55,813 nt of DNA from Desulfobacteraceae bacterium (GTDB lineage Bacteria; Desulfobacterota; Desulfobacteria; Desulfobacterales; Desulfolunaceae). The stretch spans positions 1 through 55,813 of the forward strand of contig JABXKT010000010.1 of NCBI GenBank assembly GCA_013619155.1, written 5' to 3'. The notes beneath the pieces were generated by a model. It searched no databases and was not told the DNA's origin. It saw only the letters and a list, made by a program, of their open reading frames with translations. Below are positions 1-8,249 of this stretch, one piece after another. The translations under genes and the position numbers were made by a program. Numbering within the stretch: position 1 is the first letter of the stretch; each line of letters begins with the position of its first letter.

Positions 1-140
1 CCCTTCTTGAAGGGAGCCACGCGTTTGCCAAGACTCCTCAGTGCAGCGGTGATACCGATGGATAGAATGGTTTTCCCTGATCCGCCACGGAGGGCGGAGA
101 TGAAAATTCCGGGTATACTGCTGATTCTTTCAGATCTCAT
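1..140 (-). CDS. dsrN: Cobyrinate a,c-diamide synthase, N-terminal part only (dsrN/CbiA-like)
   Basis: The gene starts at an ATG at 140 and runs off the left edge, leaving 46 codons. The visible N-terminus holds a P-loop, GGSGKT, at about residues 19-24, in a context (ISALRGGSGKT, then LRSLGKRVAPFKKG) typical of the CobB/CbiA family. These enzymes amidate the a and c carboxylates of cobyrinate using glutamine and ATP. In sulfate reducers the copy next to dsrD is called DsrN and is thought to amidate siroheme for DsrAB; that role is established in the literature by context, not shown here. It lies 66 bp downstream of dsrD in the same direction, so it is probably the fourth gene of the dsr operon. 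The Shine-Dalgarno sequence is weak. The C-terminal glutaminase domain is outside the window. Confidence 0.85.
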   Translation of the reverse strand, partial: MRSERISSIPGIFISALRGGSGKTILSIGITAALRSLGKRVAPFKK

Positions 141-206
141 CAATCACTGCACTTGGGAGTCTTAGACAAAAATACAAAAAGGAAAGCTGTGGGGTTATAG
201 TGGCGA

Positions 207-455
207 TTACTCTTCGCCTTCTGCGCCCGCCTGCTTACCCATACCTTTAAGGCCGATCATAGTGGTGGAACCACTTGACCAATACTCAAGAACCTCGTCT
301 TTCACAAGAGCATTAACGATGTTCTTCACTGCGCGGGGTTTTTCACCGGGGAAAAATGCGTAGAAATCTTTCAAGTAGAACTTGGACTTGGTCTTCAATT
401 TCTTCGTAAGATTCTCAACGATGACAACTTTGGCTTCTTCTTTTTCTAATGCCAT
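207..455 (-). CDS. dsrD: DsrD, small winged-helix protein of the dissimilatory sulfite reductase operon
   Basis: The 82-residue product has the family's usual length (about 78) and its pattern: a charged N-terminus, then ENLTKKLKTKSKFYLKDFY and a basic, Gly-rich C-terminus. DsrD folds as a winged helix and is now regarded as an allosteric activator of DsrAB rather than a DNA-binding regulator (known of the family). It acts in the cytoplasm. The start at 455 has a strong AGGAGG at proper distance. The gene lies 94 bp after dsrB, an unusually long gap within an operon, filled by a hairpin at 481-507 that may set the ratio of dsrD to dsrAB transcript. Confidence 0.95.
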   Translation of the reverse strand: MALEKEEAKVVIVENLTKKLKTKSKFYLKDFYAFFPGEKPRAVKNIVNALVKDEVLEYWSSGSTTMIGLKGMGKQAGAEGEE

Positions 456-480
456 TCGAGGTGCCTCCTAAATTAATATA

Positions 481-507
481 CAGGGGCCTTTAAAAAAAAG
501 GCCCCTG
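481..507 (-). other. Hairpin between dsrB and dsrD
   Basis: A perfect 8-bp GC-rich inverted repeat (CAGGGGCC at 481-488 against GGCCCCTG at 500-507) encloses an 11-nt loop that reads T-rich on the transcribed strand. No U-run follows the stem on the minus strand, so it looks more like a processing or stability element, or a weak attenuator, than a standard intrinsic terminator. Confidence 0.6.
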
Positions 508-549
508 TGAATAATCCATCTCATTACAAAGATGGCAACTCAGTTGATC

Positions 550-1698
550 TTAGAACTTGAACTGAGTGGTCTGACGCCATGACTGGTATGCTGCATCACG
601 GAAGTCATCGATGAGGTGGTGGGTAAAGTCCAGCTCACATACATCGAAGAAACGCTCCCAACCAATACGATCCGTCCAGTCACCAAAACGCTCGTACTTA
701 CGGGCGCCTTTAGCGTACTCTTCGATCATTTTACCAATAGTATTGGTCATGGTGGGCCATCTCGGGGTTTCGTTGGGCAGGAAGGCCACAACAACCTTAG
801 AGAATTTGGGTGCGCTGATACGGTTGGAAACCTTACCACCGGCCATCAGAACGATACCGTCGCCTTCGGCGTCGGAGAGGGGCATGGAGGGGCACATGGT
901 GTAGCAGTTACCACAGTACATGCAACGCTCGTTCTTCACAGCTACTGACTTCACAGTCTCGCCGTTGGGAAGCTCTACCTTGGAGGGCTTAATAGCCGCG
1001 GTGGGGCAGGAAGCAACAGCCAGGGGAACCTCACATACCTTATCGAGGTACTCATGATCCAAGATCGGAGGCTTTCTGTGATAACCGAGGATAGCGATGT
1101 CGGAGCAGTGAACCGCGCCGCACATGTTGAGGCAGCAAGCCATGGAGATCTTAAGCTTGGCAGGCAGTCTCATATCCTGGAAATCAGAGAAGACAGTATC
1201 CATAGTCGCCTTCACGGTGCCGGAGGCATCGGTGGCGGGGGTGTGGCAGTGAATCCAACCCTGGGTATGGACAATGTTAGAGATACCAGCACCGGTACCA
1301 CCGATGGGGAACTTGTAAGATCCACCGGGGAATTTGCGCTGGTTAAGATCGGCTTTAAGGGCCAGCATCTGGTCCTTGGTGTCGGTCATAAACTCGATGT
1401 TGTTACGGGTGGTGAAACGAAGGTTGCCGCCACAGTACTTATCGGCAATATCGCAAATTTCCTGAATGTGAGTGGCACTCATGATACGGGCGCCGCCACA
1501 ACGTACAGTAAATACTTCGTCACCGTTTTCAGCAACATGGACAAGAATGCCAGGCTCGAGGATCTCGTGATGGGTCCACTTGCCTTTATTCTTTTTAATC
1601 ACTTCGGGATAGAATTGGTCATAATGCTTGGGGCCAATGTCTGTAATACGACCTTCCATCGGTTTCGCGGGATCGTATCCTGATGAAATAAAAGCCAT
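550..1698 (-). CDS. dsrB: Dissimilatory sulfite reductase, beta subunit
   Basis: DsrB carries the catalytic siroheme-[4Fe-4S] site of the cytoplasmic DsrA2B2 complex, which reduces sulfite to a DsrC-bound trisulfide, the last step of sulfate respiration. The 382 residues match the family length. Cluster ligands are visible at C151, C188, C189 and C193 (motif CCLNMC), the numbering I recall for the Desulfovibrio enzyme. A ferredoxin-like insertion follows with C231 and C259/C262/C265/C269 ([12 protein letters not shown]). The start at 1698 has AGGAGGG overlapping the dsrA stop codon; the gap to dsrA is 12 bp, so the subunits are translationally coupled. Open frames on the opposite strand here are compositional shadows. 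Confidence 0.98.
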   Translation of the reverse strand: MAFISSGYDPAKPMEGRITDIGPKHYDQFYPEVIKKNKGKWTHHEILEPGILVHVAENGDEVFTVRCGGARIMSATHIQEICDIADKYCGGNLRFTTRNNIEFMTDTKDQMLALKADLNQRKFPGGSYKFPIGGTGAGISNIVHTQGWIHCHTPATDASGTVKATMDTVFSDFQDMRLPAKLKISMACCLNMCGAVHCSDIAILGYHRKPPILDHEYLDKVCEVPLAVASCPTAAIKPSKVELPNGETVKSVAVKNERCMYCGNCYTMCPSMPLSDAEGDGIVLMAGGKVSNRISAPKFSKVVVAFLPNETPRWPTMTNTIGKMIEEYAKGARKYERFGDWTDRIGWERFFDVCELDFTHHLIDDFRDAAYQSWRQTTQFKF

Positions 1699-1710
1699 GG
1701 TATATCCCTC

Positions 1711-3087
1711 CTAGCGTGCGTGATGCTTTCTGTATTCGTTGATGTCACGGTTCCAGCCACCTGGTACTTCATCCTCTTTCCAGAAGATATAGGGGTTGGT
1801 ACGGGGATGATCGACGTGTACAGCCTGAGGCTCCATACCGATCTTCTCAAGGAGTTTCTGGAGACCCTGACGGATCATCAGCTCACCGAGACGCTCACGG
1901 TTTTTGCCTTCTTCCATCCAGTAATCCCAAACAGCTTCAATCACTTCGACAAAGGCTGCATACTTCTCTTCGAGGTATTCCATCCAGTCTTCTTCAGAAT
2001 CGAAGTCGGCCAGCTGCTTGTTCATAGTCTGATCGATGGGAAGGAAAGGAACGATCAGAGAACCCATCTGGGCACCATCAACGATGGGGGCCTTGGCACC
2101 GGCGAGCATAGAGATACCACGCTGCTTGCCAATTTTAAGGGCCTTGGGCATAACGTTGATGCAATGCATGCAACGGGTACACTCTTTATCGTTGATCTTG
2201 AGCTCACCGTTTTCGTACTTCATGCAGTCTGTGGGGCAAAGATCCACCACTTCTGCCTGAATATCGAAAGCACCCCAATCGCGACCCTTGTGAGCACCGG
2301 CGTTGGAGGGGTTGGTGCCATCCACATAGAGAGCCACTTCTGCCTGATCGACACCAATCTGGTCTTTCCAGGTACCGATGAAGGACAGGTCAGAACGAGC
2401 CATAGAAGCGACGCAGCCGTTGGGGCAACCGTCGAACTTAAACTTGAACTTGTAGGGGAATGCGGGACGGTGAAGTTCATCCTGGTACATCATAGTCAGG
2501 AAGTAACAGAGCTCCTGAGTATCGTAGCAGGCATATTCACAGCGGGACTGACCAATACAGTCAGCGGGGGTTCGCAGGTTAGACCCGGAACCGCCGAGGT
2601 CCTGATCCATGTCATGGGTCAGGGTGTAGAAGATCTCTTCCAGCTGAGGAGTGGTGGTACCCAGAAGAACGATATCACCGGTGGATCCGTGCATGTTGGT
2701 CAGACCAGATCCACGAAGCTGCCACAGATCCATCAGCTGACGCAGGAACTCAGTGGTGTAGTACTTCGCACCAGGCTGAGACACACGTACTGTATGAAAG
2801 GACGCACACGCGGGGAACTCTACCGGCTTATCGCTATAGCGACCGATGATGCCGCCACCGTACCCGAAAACACCAACGATACCGCCGTGCTTCCAGTGAG
2901 TGGTTCCATCTTTGTACGAGAGTTCAAGAAGACCGAGCAGATCGTCGCAAGCTTCAGAAGGAATCTGAAAATCGATTCCTTTTTCGTTCTTTGCCCTGAC
3001 GTCAGCTTCCTGCTTAATGTCAGACACAAAGCTTGGCCACGGCCCGGATTCCAGCTCGTCCAACAAAGGGGTGTTATGCTTTGCCAT
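1711..3087 (-). CDS. dsrA: Dissimilatory sulfite reductase, alpha subunit
   Basis: DsrA is the structural partner of DsrB and first gene of the operon. At 458 residues it is slightly longer than the usual 435-440. Siroheme/[4Fe-4S] ligands are visible at C177 and C183 (CIGQSRC) and C221 and C225 (CPNGC), again at standard positions. The ferredoxin domain has C284 and C303/C306/C309 (CTRCMHC followed by INVMP). A strong GGAGGTAA precedes the ATG at 3087. The promoter lies about 190 bp upstream, leaving an untranslated leader of roughly 180 nt. The phylogenetic type (reductive bacterial) fits the presence of dsrD, which oxidative-type clusters lack. Confidence 0.98.
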   Translation of the reverse strand: MAKHNTPLLDELESGPWPSFVSDIKQEADVRAKNEKGIDFQIPSEACDDLLGLLELSYKDGTTHWKHGGIVGVFGYGGGIIGRYSDKPVEFPACASFHTVRVSQPGAKYYTTEFLRQLMDLWQLRGSGLTNMHGSTGDIVLLGTTTPQLEEIFYTLTHDMDQDLGGSGSNLRTPADCIGQSRCEYACYDTQELCYFLTMMYQDELHRPAFPYKFKFKFDGCPNGCVASMARSDLSFIGTWKDQIGVDQAEVALYVDGTNPSNAGAHKGRDWGAFDIQAEVVDLCPTDCMKYENGELKINDKECTRCMHCINVMPKALKIGKQRGISMLAGAKAPIVDGAQMGSLIVPFLPIDQTMNKQLADFDSEEDWMEYLEEKYAAFVEVIEAVWDYWMEEGKNRERLGELMIRQGLQKLLEKIGMEPQAVHVDHPRTNPYIFWKEDEVPGGWNRDINEYRKHHAR

Positions 3088-3277
3088 TGCCTTACCTCCA
3101 TTGAATAAATAATTTTAACTCAACAAAACAAAATCAAATTCTTTCAACCTGAATCTGGCTGCCAAGTCACTCAAACCTTAAACCACATAAAACAACAGTT
3201 AAAACAAGAGTTCTAGCTGTCATTATCTATGCAATTGCTATCGAAAAATTTCAATGACCCTAATTCTCAAACTCCAT

Positions 3278-3306
3278 GGTATAAAGTTATTGCCTTTTCT
3301 TGTCAA
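3278..3306 (-). promoter_or_regulatory. Sigma-70 type promoter of the dsrAB operon
   Basis: On the minus strand there is a perfect -35 TTGACA (3301-3306), a 17-bp spacer, and a -10 TATACC (3278-3283). Predicted transcription starts near 3271, giving a leader of about 180 nt before dsrA. This is the best -35/-10 pair in the gap. Confidence 0.6.
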
Positions 3307-3391
3307 TGAAAAAGCTTTTTCCCGTGGTTATTAAGGATTTACATTCCATTAAGCATTAGATATATAGCTCCGCCGACCCCACGTCTTCATA

Positions 3392-3431
3392 TAAAAAACA
3401 ATAGAGGCTAACTCATTGTTAAGCTTCTATT
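3392..3431 (-). terminator. Probable intrinsic terminator downstream of the unknown gene at 3688-4797
   Basis: On the minus strand an imperfect 13-bp stem (arms 3418-3431 and 3400-3412, loop of 5) is followed at once by a G and a run of six T (3393-3398). It lies about 250 bp after the stop at 3688 and also insulates the dsr promoter. Confidence 0.6.
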
Positions 3432-3687
3432 ATTTAGAATGATGCCCATAAGCAAGTGGAATAAAAAAAGATGCCTAAGAAGAAGGTCCACCATAAATAT
3501 GGGAAAACGCCGGGATCAATGAAATAAAAAATTCAAAAAAACATCTCAGTAATTATTTCATTGAAAATTCACTATATATTGTCAATAAGGCTCAAAAAAA
3601 CATAAATTATCAACAATAATATGCCCAAAATTTAACTAGCTTTATTCAAATTTAATGAACAAATAAATCAAAATTTTTTACCTATCG

Positions 3688-4797
3688 TCATTTTTTACGA
3701 TTCTGAATCACACGATAGAAAACAGACACGTGGCTGGAGAGTCCGGCGACAATCGTCTCCATCTCAGACGCCCGGGGATTAAAAGAGGCCACCACGGTAC
3801 GGGCCATCTCTTGAAAATCTGCCTCCGTGTGAAGATCCAGGTACTTCTCTATCCACGCCACAAAAGGCCCCGAAAGGGGTCCCATATCAGACACCGCCCC
3901 CATGGCATCAAAAAAGCCATCGATGGTAGCCGCCACACTATGATCCCCCACCCACGCCACGTCGCCGATGCCGTCATAGCGATCCAGCCGATTTCGAATC
4001 GATAAGAGCATCAAAAAAAAGAGGGCCCCCTCCAGGATATCCTCGGCATCCACCGCCTCGATCTCTCCCATGGGAAGATACTGCCGTACCGTGATGAGCT
4101 TCACCTCCGGGCTCTCTCCGTCAATATTCACCACAAAATCTCCGGCCGCATGGTGCCACGGCTGGACCAGTGTAAAGGTCAAGGGATCGTAGAGCTGGGT
4201 CAGTATCCTGGCCGCCTGGCGATATATAGAGATCTCCACCGCCCGTGACACATAGTGATGGTGCTGGTCGGCCCACACCACCACCCCATCACCATCCCCT
4301 TTTTGGGTCTGATGGAATTCATGATAACCCTCAAACCACTCTCCGATAAAGAGCACCACATCTTGACCATTGACCGTCACAGACCGCAGCAGTTGTACAC
4401 AAGGGAGGGCCTCACTTCGCGGGTGAAGTGTTTTCAAGAGGGCAAACTCCCCTCGGGCGCACTCTCCCCCATCGGGGGTCACCGCCAGGTTAATCACAAA
4501 GGCGTATTTTTTTTCATCGGTGAGAAGGGTCATGCAGGCAGGGTGATAAAAATGGCCGTGCTTCAAAATAGCCACATGGATTGCCACAACGCGTGGCGGG
4601 TCCTCCGGACACAAGGTCCCGGCCAGCGCATCCACCACACCATCTTCAGTGAGCACACGCTCCACGGAAGAGACATAGTGACCATAACAGAGTCCTTCAT
4701 CGCTATAGTCCCTGTCGGCAGGTAGAGGAGTGTTCAACACATCCTCATCGATTGCCCCGCCACCACTGTGCCCGGGAAGGCTCCATGTTATCTTCAT
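3688..4797 (-). CDS. Unknown protein, possibly a degenerate kinase/phosphotransferase-like fold
   Basis: 369 residues, no signal peptide or membrane segment. I do not recognise a named family. The central part has WHHAAGDFVVN followed about 15 residues later by KLITVRQY, which faintly recalls the catalytic loop (H-G-D-x-x-x-x-N) and the following Asp loop of aminoglycoside-phosphotransferase/kinase-like folds. However, the metal-binding Asp is not obvious, so if related it may be inactive. The C-terminus is helical. The start ATG at 4797 has GAGACGG upstream. It is a monocistronic minus-strand gene between the TPR gene and dsrA, with its own downstream terminator. Its nearness to dsr gives no firm clue to function. 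Confidence 0.7.
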   Translation of the reverse strand: MKITWSLPGHSGGGAIDEDVLNTPLPADRDYSDEGLCYGHYVSSVERVLTEDGVVDALAGTLCPEDPPRVVAIHVAILKHGHFYHPACMTLLTDEKKYAFVINLAVTPDGGECARGEFALLKTLHPRSEALPCVQLLRSVTVNGQDVVLFIGEWFEGYHEFHQTQKGDGDGVVVWADQHHHYVSRAVEISIYRQAARILTQLYDPLTFTLVQPWHHAAGDFVVNIDGESPEVKLITVRQYLPMGEIEAVDAEDILEGALFFLMLLSIRNRLDRYDGIGDVAWVGDHSVAATIDGFFDAMGAVSDMGPLSGPFVAWIEKYLDLHTEADFQEMARTVVASFNPRASEMETIVAGLSSHVSVFYRVIQNRKK

Positions 4798-4851
4798 GAT
4801 CCGTCTCTTTCGATTTTTTTAAAAAAAATGCCTTAAAATGCCCATGACCGC

Positions 4852-4885
4852 AAAAAAAAAGCCCCTTGCAAAAAGACAAGGGGCT
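4852..4885 (-). terminator. Intrinsic terminator of the TPR gene
   Basis: On the minus strand a 9-bp stem (AGCCCCTTG/CAAGGGGCT, arms 4877-4885 and 4860-4868, loop of 8) runs into nine T residues. It begins 16 nt after the stop codon at 4901. Confidence 0.9.
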
Positions 4886-4900
4886 CATGACGAAACGGCG

Positions 4901-5524
4901 TTAAACCCTATGGGGTTCCACCTCTTTTAAGAGCGCTTCCGGCACCTCATATCCCATCGATAGGGCGATGTCAAAGTGCTCGATGGCCTTGGCATACGCC
5001 TCCTTCTCGAGGTAGGCGATCCCCAGGTTATGGTGAGGAATGGGAAAATCGGGCTGAACCTCCAGGGCTTTTAAACTTGTGGTGATACTCTCATCCACCA
5101 ACCCCTTCATCAAATACGCATTGGCCAGGGTGGTGTACGCCTGAACAAACTGGCTATTATGGACAATAGCCTTCTTCAGGTGCTTGATGGCCGCATCGGC
5201 ATTGCCGCGCTGGAGCTCGATAAACCCCATGTTGCCATACCCCACAGAGAAACCGGCCCGAGATTTGGTGGCCAGTTCATTGTAGTAGAGGCACCCATCC
5301 ACATCTTCACGTTGCAGGGCAATGCTGCCCAGCATCACATACGCCTCTGCCAGGGTGGGACTGCATCCCACCGCTTCATTTAAGGCCCCTTCGGCTTCAT
5401 CATATTTTTTTAGACCCATCAGAGCCACAGCCAGATTGTAGTGGCTGGTTCCGCAGTCGGGGCTTCCGGCAATGGCATCCCTGAGCTGTGCAATACGTTC
5501 TTGCGCGTTCTTTGGCTTTTGCAT
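4901..5524 (-). CDS. Cytoplasmic tetratricopeptide-repeat protein
   Basis: About 207 residues made almost wholly of TPR units. Five or six 34-residue repeats are visible, e.g. SHYNLAVALMGLKKYDEAE, AYVMLGSIALQREDVDGC and HHNLGIAYLEKEAYAKAIE, ending in EPHRV. TPR arrays form protein-binding superhelices, and no catalytic domain is attached, so it is probably a scaffold. No signal peptide. The reading frame opens at a TTG at 5554, but I prefer the ATG at 5524, which follows GAAGAGG. It is a single gene with a strong terminator. Its partner is unknown. Confidence 0.85.
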   Translation of the reverse strand: MQKPKNAQERIAQLRDAIAGSPDCGTSHYNLAVALMGLKKYDEAEGALNEAVGCSPTLAEAYVMLGSIALQREDVDGCLYYNELATKSRAGFSVGYGNMGFIELQRGNADAAIKHLKKAIVHNSQFVQAYTTLANAYLMKGLVDESITTSLKALEVQPDFPIPHHNLGIAYLEKEAYAKAIEHFDIALSMGYEVPEALLKEVEPHRV

Positions 5525-5925
5525 GATCCCTCTTCGCTTGGTAACCCGATACAAGATAAGATGACACCCAGACTCCTGGTGCCTCCCCCTTACCCGAGTA
5601 GCTTTTTTTTATGTCACGGCCTGGAAAAGAGGTCCTGAACCTTAAAACAATAAGGAGCAGCCCATCCTTAACTAGTTTCCTTTATTTTTAATAAATTGAC
5701 AAACTATACTGCCCCCCCCAGTGTTGTCAAATTAAATCGAAAAAGCGCCAGGGTTTCATATAAATATGGGGTCTCGGATGAGGCGCCACCCCTTGCGTGC
5801 CCCTCCCCTATCATGGGGCATTGTGCCTTTGGTATTGACACATCACTCTTTTTGTTTATAGTTTTCCAAGGTTTGTACCAGAAATCACCCCTTACAGTCA
5901 CACTTGCGAAGCCAGAGGTAAGACA
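5525..5925. other. 400-bp divergent intergenic region (TPR gene and dapA)
   Basis: No gene seen. It contains the divergent control regions of the TPR gene (left) and dapA (right); the best promoter is at 5835-5862. A second TTGACA at 5696-5701 directly next to TATACT (5705-5710) is mis-spaced for one promoter. Confidence 0.55.
5835..5862 (+). promoter_or_regulatory. Sigma-70 type promoter of dapA
   Basis: A perfect -35 TTGACA (5835-5840), a 16-bp spacer and TATAGT (5857-5862, 5 of 6 to consensus) precede dapA by about 60 bp. Confidence 0.65.
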
Positions 5926-6963
5926 ATGAAAAAAGGCTGCTATACAGCACTGGTCACCCCATTTCGAAATGATCTCGTAGATTACGAAGGCCTGGATAAA
6001 TTGTGCCGTTTTCAAATTGAGAACAACATCACAGGTATCCTGGCCGTCGGCACCACTGGCGAAAGCCCCACCCTCGCCTGGGATGAACACAACAGCCTAA
6101 TCGAGATTGTTGCTAAACAGACCAAGGGGAAATGCTTCTGTATCGCGGGTACCGGAAGCAACAACACGAATGAAGCACTCTCCGCCACACGCCATGCCGT
6201 CCAGGCCGGTGTGGATGCCGTGCTCCTTGTGGACCCCTATTACAATGGCCCCAGCTCCCTCGAAATCAGACGGGAGTATATCACTCCGGTGGCCACCACC
6301 TTCCCCGAAATCATGGTGATCCCCTATATTATCCCCGGCCGGACCGGCACCCAGATGCTTCCCGAGGATATTGCCATCCTGCACCGTGATTGCCCCAATG
6401 TCACTGCCGTCAAAGAGGCCACCGGAAACCTTGAGAACATGAAGCGAACCCGTGCTATTTGCGGGCCCGACCTCCATATCTTCTCCGGGGATGATTCCCT
6501 TATCGTAACGATGGTGTCCGATCCCGCCATCAAAGCATCCGGTGTCATCTCCGTCGCCTCCAATATCGCCCCGGCAGCCACCACCCGCCTCGTGGAACTC
6601 GTGGCCGAGGGAAAAATGGAAGAGGCCGAGGCCCTGCACGAGGCCCTGAAACCCCTCTTTAAACTCACCAGCATTCTCACCATGGAGGAGACCCCCTTCG
6701 GTGAGGTCAAATGCCTGGCACGAAATCCCCTGGCCATTAAATCGGCCATGGCCCTCCTGGGAATGCCCTCGGGATGCTGTCGAAAACCCCTGGGTAAGAT
6801 GACCCGCAAGGGCCTTACCGTGGTTGTCGGGTATCTCACAGAGGTCATGGAGAAGAATCCCGAACTTCTCGCCCCCGTGGAACGCTTCTTCGGAGTGGAT
6901 ATCAATGCCCGCTTAAAAGACGACGCTCTGTTCGAGAGCCTTATCTACACCCAACCCTATTAG
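5926..6963 (+). CDS. dapA: 4-hydroxy-tetrahydrodipicolinate synthase-like aldolase (DapA family)
   Basis: A class I aldolase of the DapA/NAL family, which condenses pyruvate with aspartate semialdehyde in lysine and diaminopimelate synthesis. Key residues are in place: GTTGES (T43, T44) for pyruvate, Y106 (VDPYYNG), Y134 and R139 (IPYIIPGRTG), and the Schiff-base lysine K163 (VKEATG). At 345 residues it is about 50 longer than E. coli DapA (292). The extra length is C-terminal, ending DINARLKDDALFES, and includes a Cys-Cys pair (GCCRKP). The ATG at 5926 follows GAGGT. Single gene with a clear promoter and terminator. asd, which makes its substrate, is 33 kb away in this window. A related aldolase function cannot be excluded given the extension. 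Confidence 0.88.
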   Translation: MKKGCYTALVTPFRNDLVDYEGLDKLCRFQIENNITGILAVGTTGESPTLAWDEHNSLIEIVAKQTKGKCFCIAGTGSNNTNEALSATRHAVQAGVDAVLLVDPYYNGPSSLEIRREYITPVATTFPEIMVIPYIIPGRTGTQMLPEDIAILHRDCPNVTAVKEATGNLENMKRTRAICGPDLHIFSGDDSLIVTMVSDPAIKASGVISVASNIAPAATTRLVELVAEGKMEEAEALHEALKPLFKLTSILTMEETPFGEVKCLARNPLAIKSAMALLGMPSGCCRKPLGKMTRKGLTVVVGYLTEVMEKNPELLAPVERFFGVDINARLKDDALFESLIYTQPY

Positions 6964-6983
6964 TCGCATCCATCGGACACAAA

Positions 6984-7015
6984 AAAAGCCGGCCCCTTAA
7001 GGGTCGGCTTTTTTT
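6984..7015. terminator. Bidirectional terminator between dapA and the YkgJ-type gene
   Basis: A 10-bp stem (arms 6986-6995 and 7001-7010, one G-T pair, loop CTTAA) is flanked by seven A on the left and seven T on the right, so it can end both the plus-strand dapA transcript and the minus-strand transcript arriving from 7122. Confidence 0.9.
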
Positions 7016-7121
7016 GTAAAAATTATCACTTTCACACAGTTTAACGTGAAAAGTTATGAACAATGCCCATATTTTAGAGGGAAAAAGGGCCCACTTTCCA
7101 CACTTCCGCCCTCTTTACATC

Positions 7122-7910
7122 TTATTTCTTAGAGGAGAAGAGTTTGTTCTCATCTTTCTTTAAGAAAAAAACATCCTTTAACCAGAGAAATCCAAACTCC
7201 AGAAGAGCGATCTCATCGGTCCTCATCTTTTCGATCCGTGCCTCGTCCACATCAAACTTCGTGAGAAAGGGGCTCTCAAAGACAAATCGCTTAAAGGCAT
7301 CGATGTTGTAGCAGGCCATAAAGAACATCTCTTTGGCCTTGGGGCTCCACTGGACATTGGGGGGAAAGCTTCGTTTGCGCACAATGAGATCGGTCCAGCC
7401 GGCATTGATCTCATCATGAATATCGACCCCCTGATCCTTGCGCCATGACTCCACGGTCCACTCTTTCTTCTCATCAAACCCTTTGCAGTGGGGCTCATTG
7501 ACAAAGAAGAAGAAGTCTTTATCGTCGTCTCCTCCCTCCTCCCCATGACTCAAACTTCCGACTCCCAGGGGATAATAACGGCAGGTGGTGGGGCGGTCTT
7601 CATACACAAGACATCCGTCATCCCGTACAAAGGGGCAGGAGCGAATATCATCATCAAGAAGCTTCAGGGTCACCACCGGAAGATCGGTTTTTTCAAAAAA
7701 ATGGGGTTCGGTGTAGATAGCCAAAAACTCTTCTGAAGAGAGCTCCAGTTTATTTTTCAGGCGAATGATATCGTAGGGAGTGAGAATAATATCGATGCCT
7801 CGGCAACACTTCGTAAAACAACTCACACCTTTATGGCATTCAAATTGAAAACCGGTACTGCGTCCCATGCGAATCGGTACTATATCCGCCTTTTTTTCTG
7901 AGTCACTCAT
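7122..7910 (-). CDS. YkgJ-family cysteine-cluster protein (putative Zn/Fe-binding)
   Basis: About 262 residues. The N-terminal half has the YkgJ-family cysteine pattern: C at about 24 (FECHKGVSC), CFTKCCRGID, then CPFVRDDGC and RPTTCRYYPLG, and a later EPHCKGF. This family (once UPF0153) is thought to bind a zinc ion or Fe-S cluster; its reaction is not established. The C-terminal half is family-specific and helical, ending in a Lys-rich tail. I prefer the ATG at 7910 (MSDSEKK), which has GAGGAGAG upstream, to the in-frame start at 7946. It converges on dapA and shares its terminator. A second gene of this family lies at 28655-29305. Function unknown. Confidence 0.8.
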   Translation of the reverse strand: MSDSEKKADIVPIRMGRSTGFQFECHKGVSCFTKCCRGIDIILTPYDIIRLKNKLELSSEEFLAIYTEPHFFEKTDLPVVTLKLLDDDIRSCPFVRDDGCLVYEDRPTTCRYYPLGVGSLSHGEEGGDDDKDFFFFVNEPHCKGFDEKKEWTVESWRKDQGVDIHDEINAGWTDLIVRKRSFPPNVQWSPKAKEMFFMACYNIDAFKRFVFESPFLTKFDVDEARIEKMRTDEIALLEFGFLWLKDVFFLKKDENKLFSSKK

Positions 7911-8249
7911 TTGATCTCTCCTCAATCCTTCTATGGTTAAACACATCCCAACTGTGTTTGTTTTCTTTTAAATGCAGATACCCTTGCCAGAAGTTCGTCC
8001 CTTCAAAGTACCCCGTCCCACATCGGTGGATACAATACATATACATGTACGAGGCTTCTTCGGCTTCTTACAAGGCCATTTAAAAAAGAGTAACATAATA
8101 ATTTTACTTTAATTTTACAATGAAAATTTATCTGAGCCCCTTGATTTCATAAGTAATTCGCCGTATATCACAACAAAAACAAGGCCACATACCTCCCCTT
8201 CTCTACTGTTAATATAAATTTGATACGGAATTAAATGAGGATATTTCCC
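7911..8249. other. 340-bp divergent intergenic region upstream of galU
   Basis: No gene seen. It holds the control regions of the YkgJ-type gene and galU and is AT-rich from about 8080 on. Confidence 0.5.
8141..8169 (+). promoter_or_regulatory. Candidate galU promoter
   Basis: TTGATT (8141-8146), a 17-bp spacer and TATATC (8164-8169): each hexamer matches consensus at 4 of 6 positions. It lies about 80 bp before galU. Confidence 0.35.

Larger units (their letters stand above)
3088..3687. other. 600-bp AT-rich gap: dsrA leader and promoter, and a terminator
   Basis: No credible gene. The dsrA-proximal half holds the dsr leader and promoter (3278-3306). The middle has a minus-strand terminator at 3392-3431. 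The stretch from about 3440 to 3660 is very AT-rich with many A-runs and no structure I could pin down. Confidence 0.6.

Noticed and set aside
1720..3108. 462-codon open frame on the plus strand opposite dsrA
   Set aside because: It is the exact antisense shadow of dsrA, whose cysteines and length are unmistakable; no ribosome-binding site and no family match.
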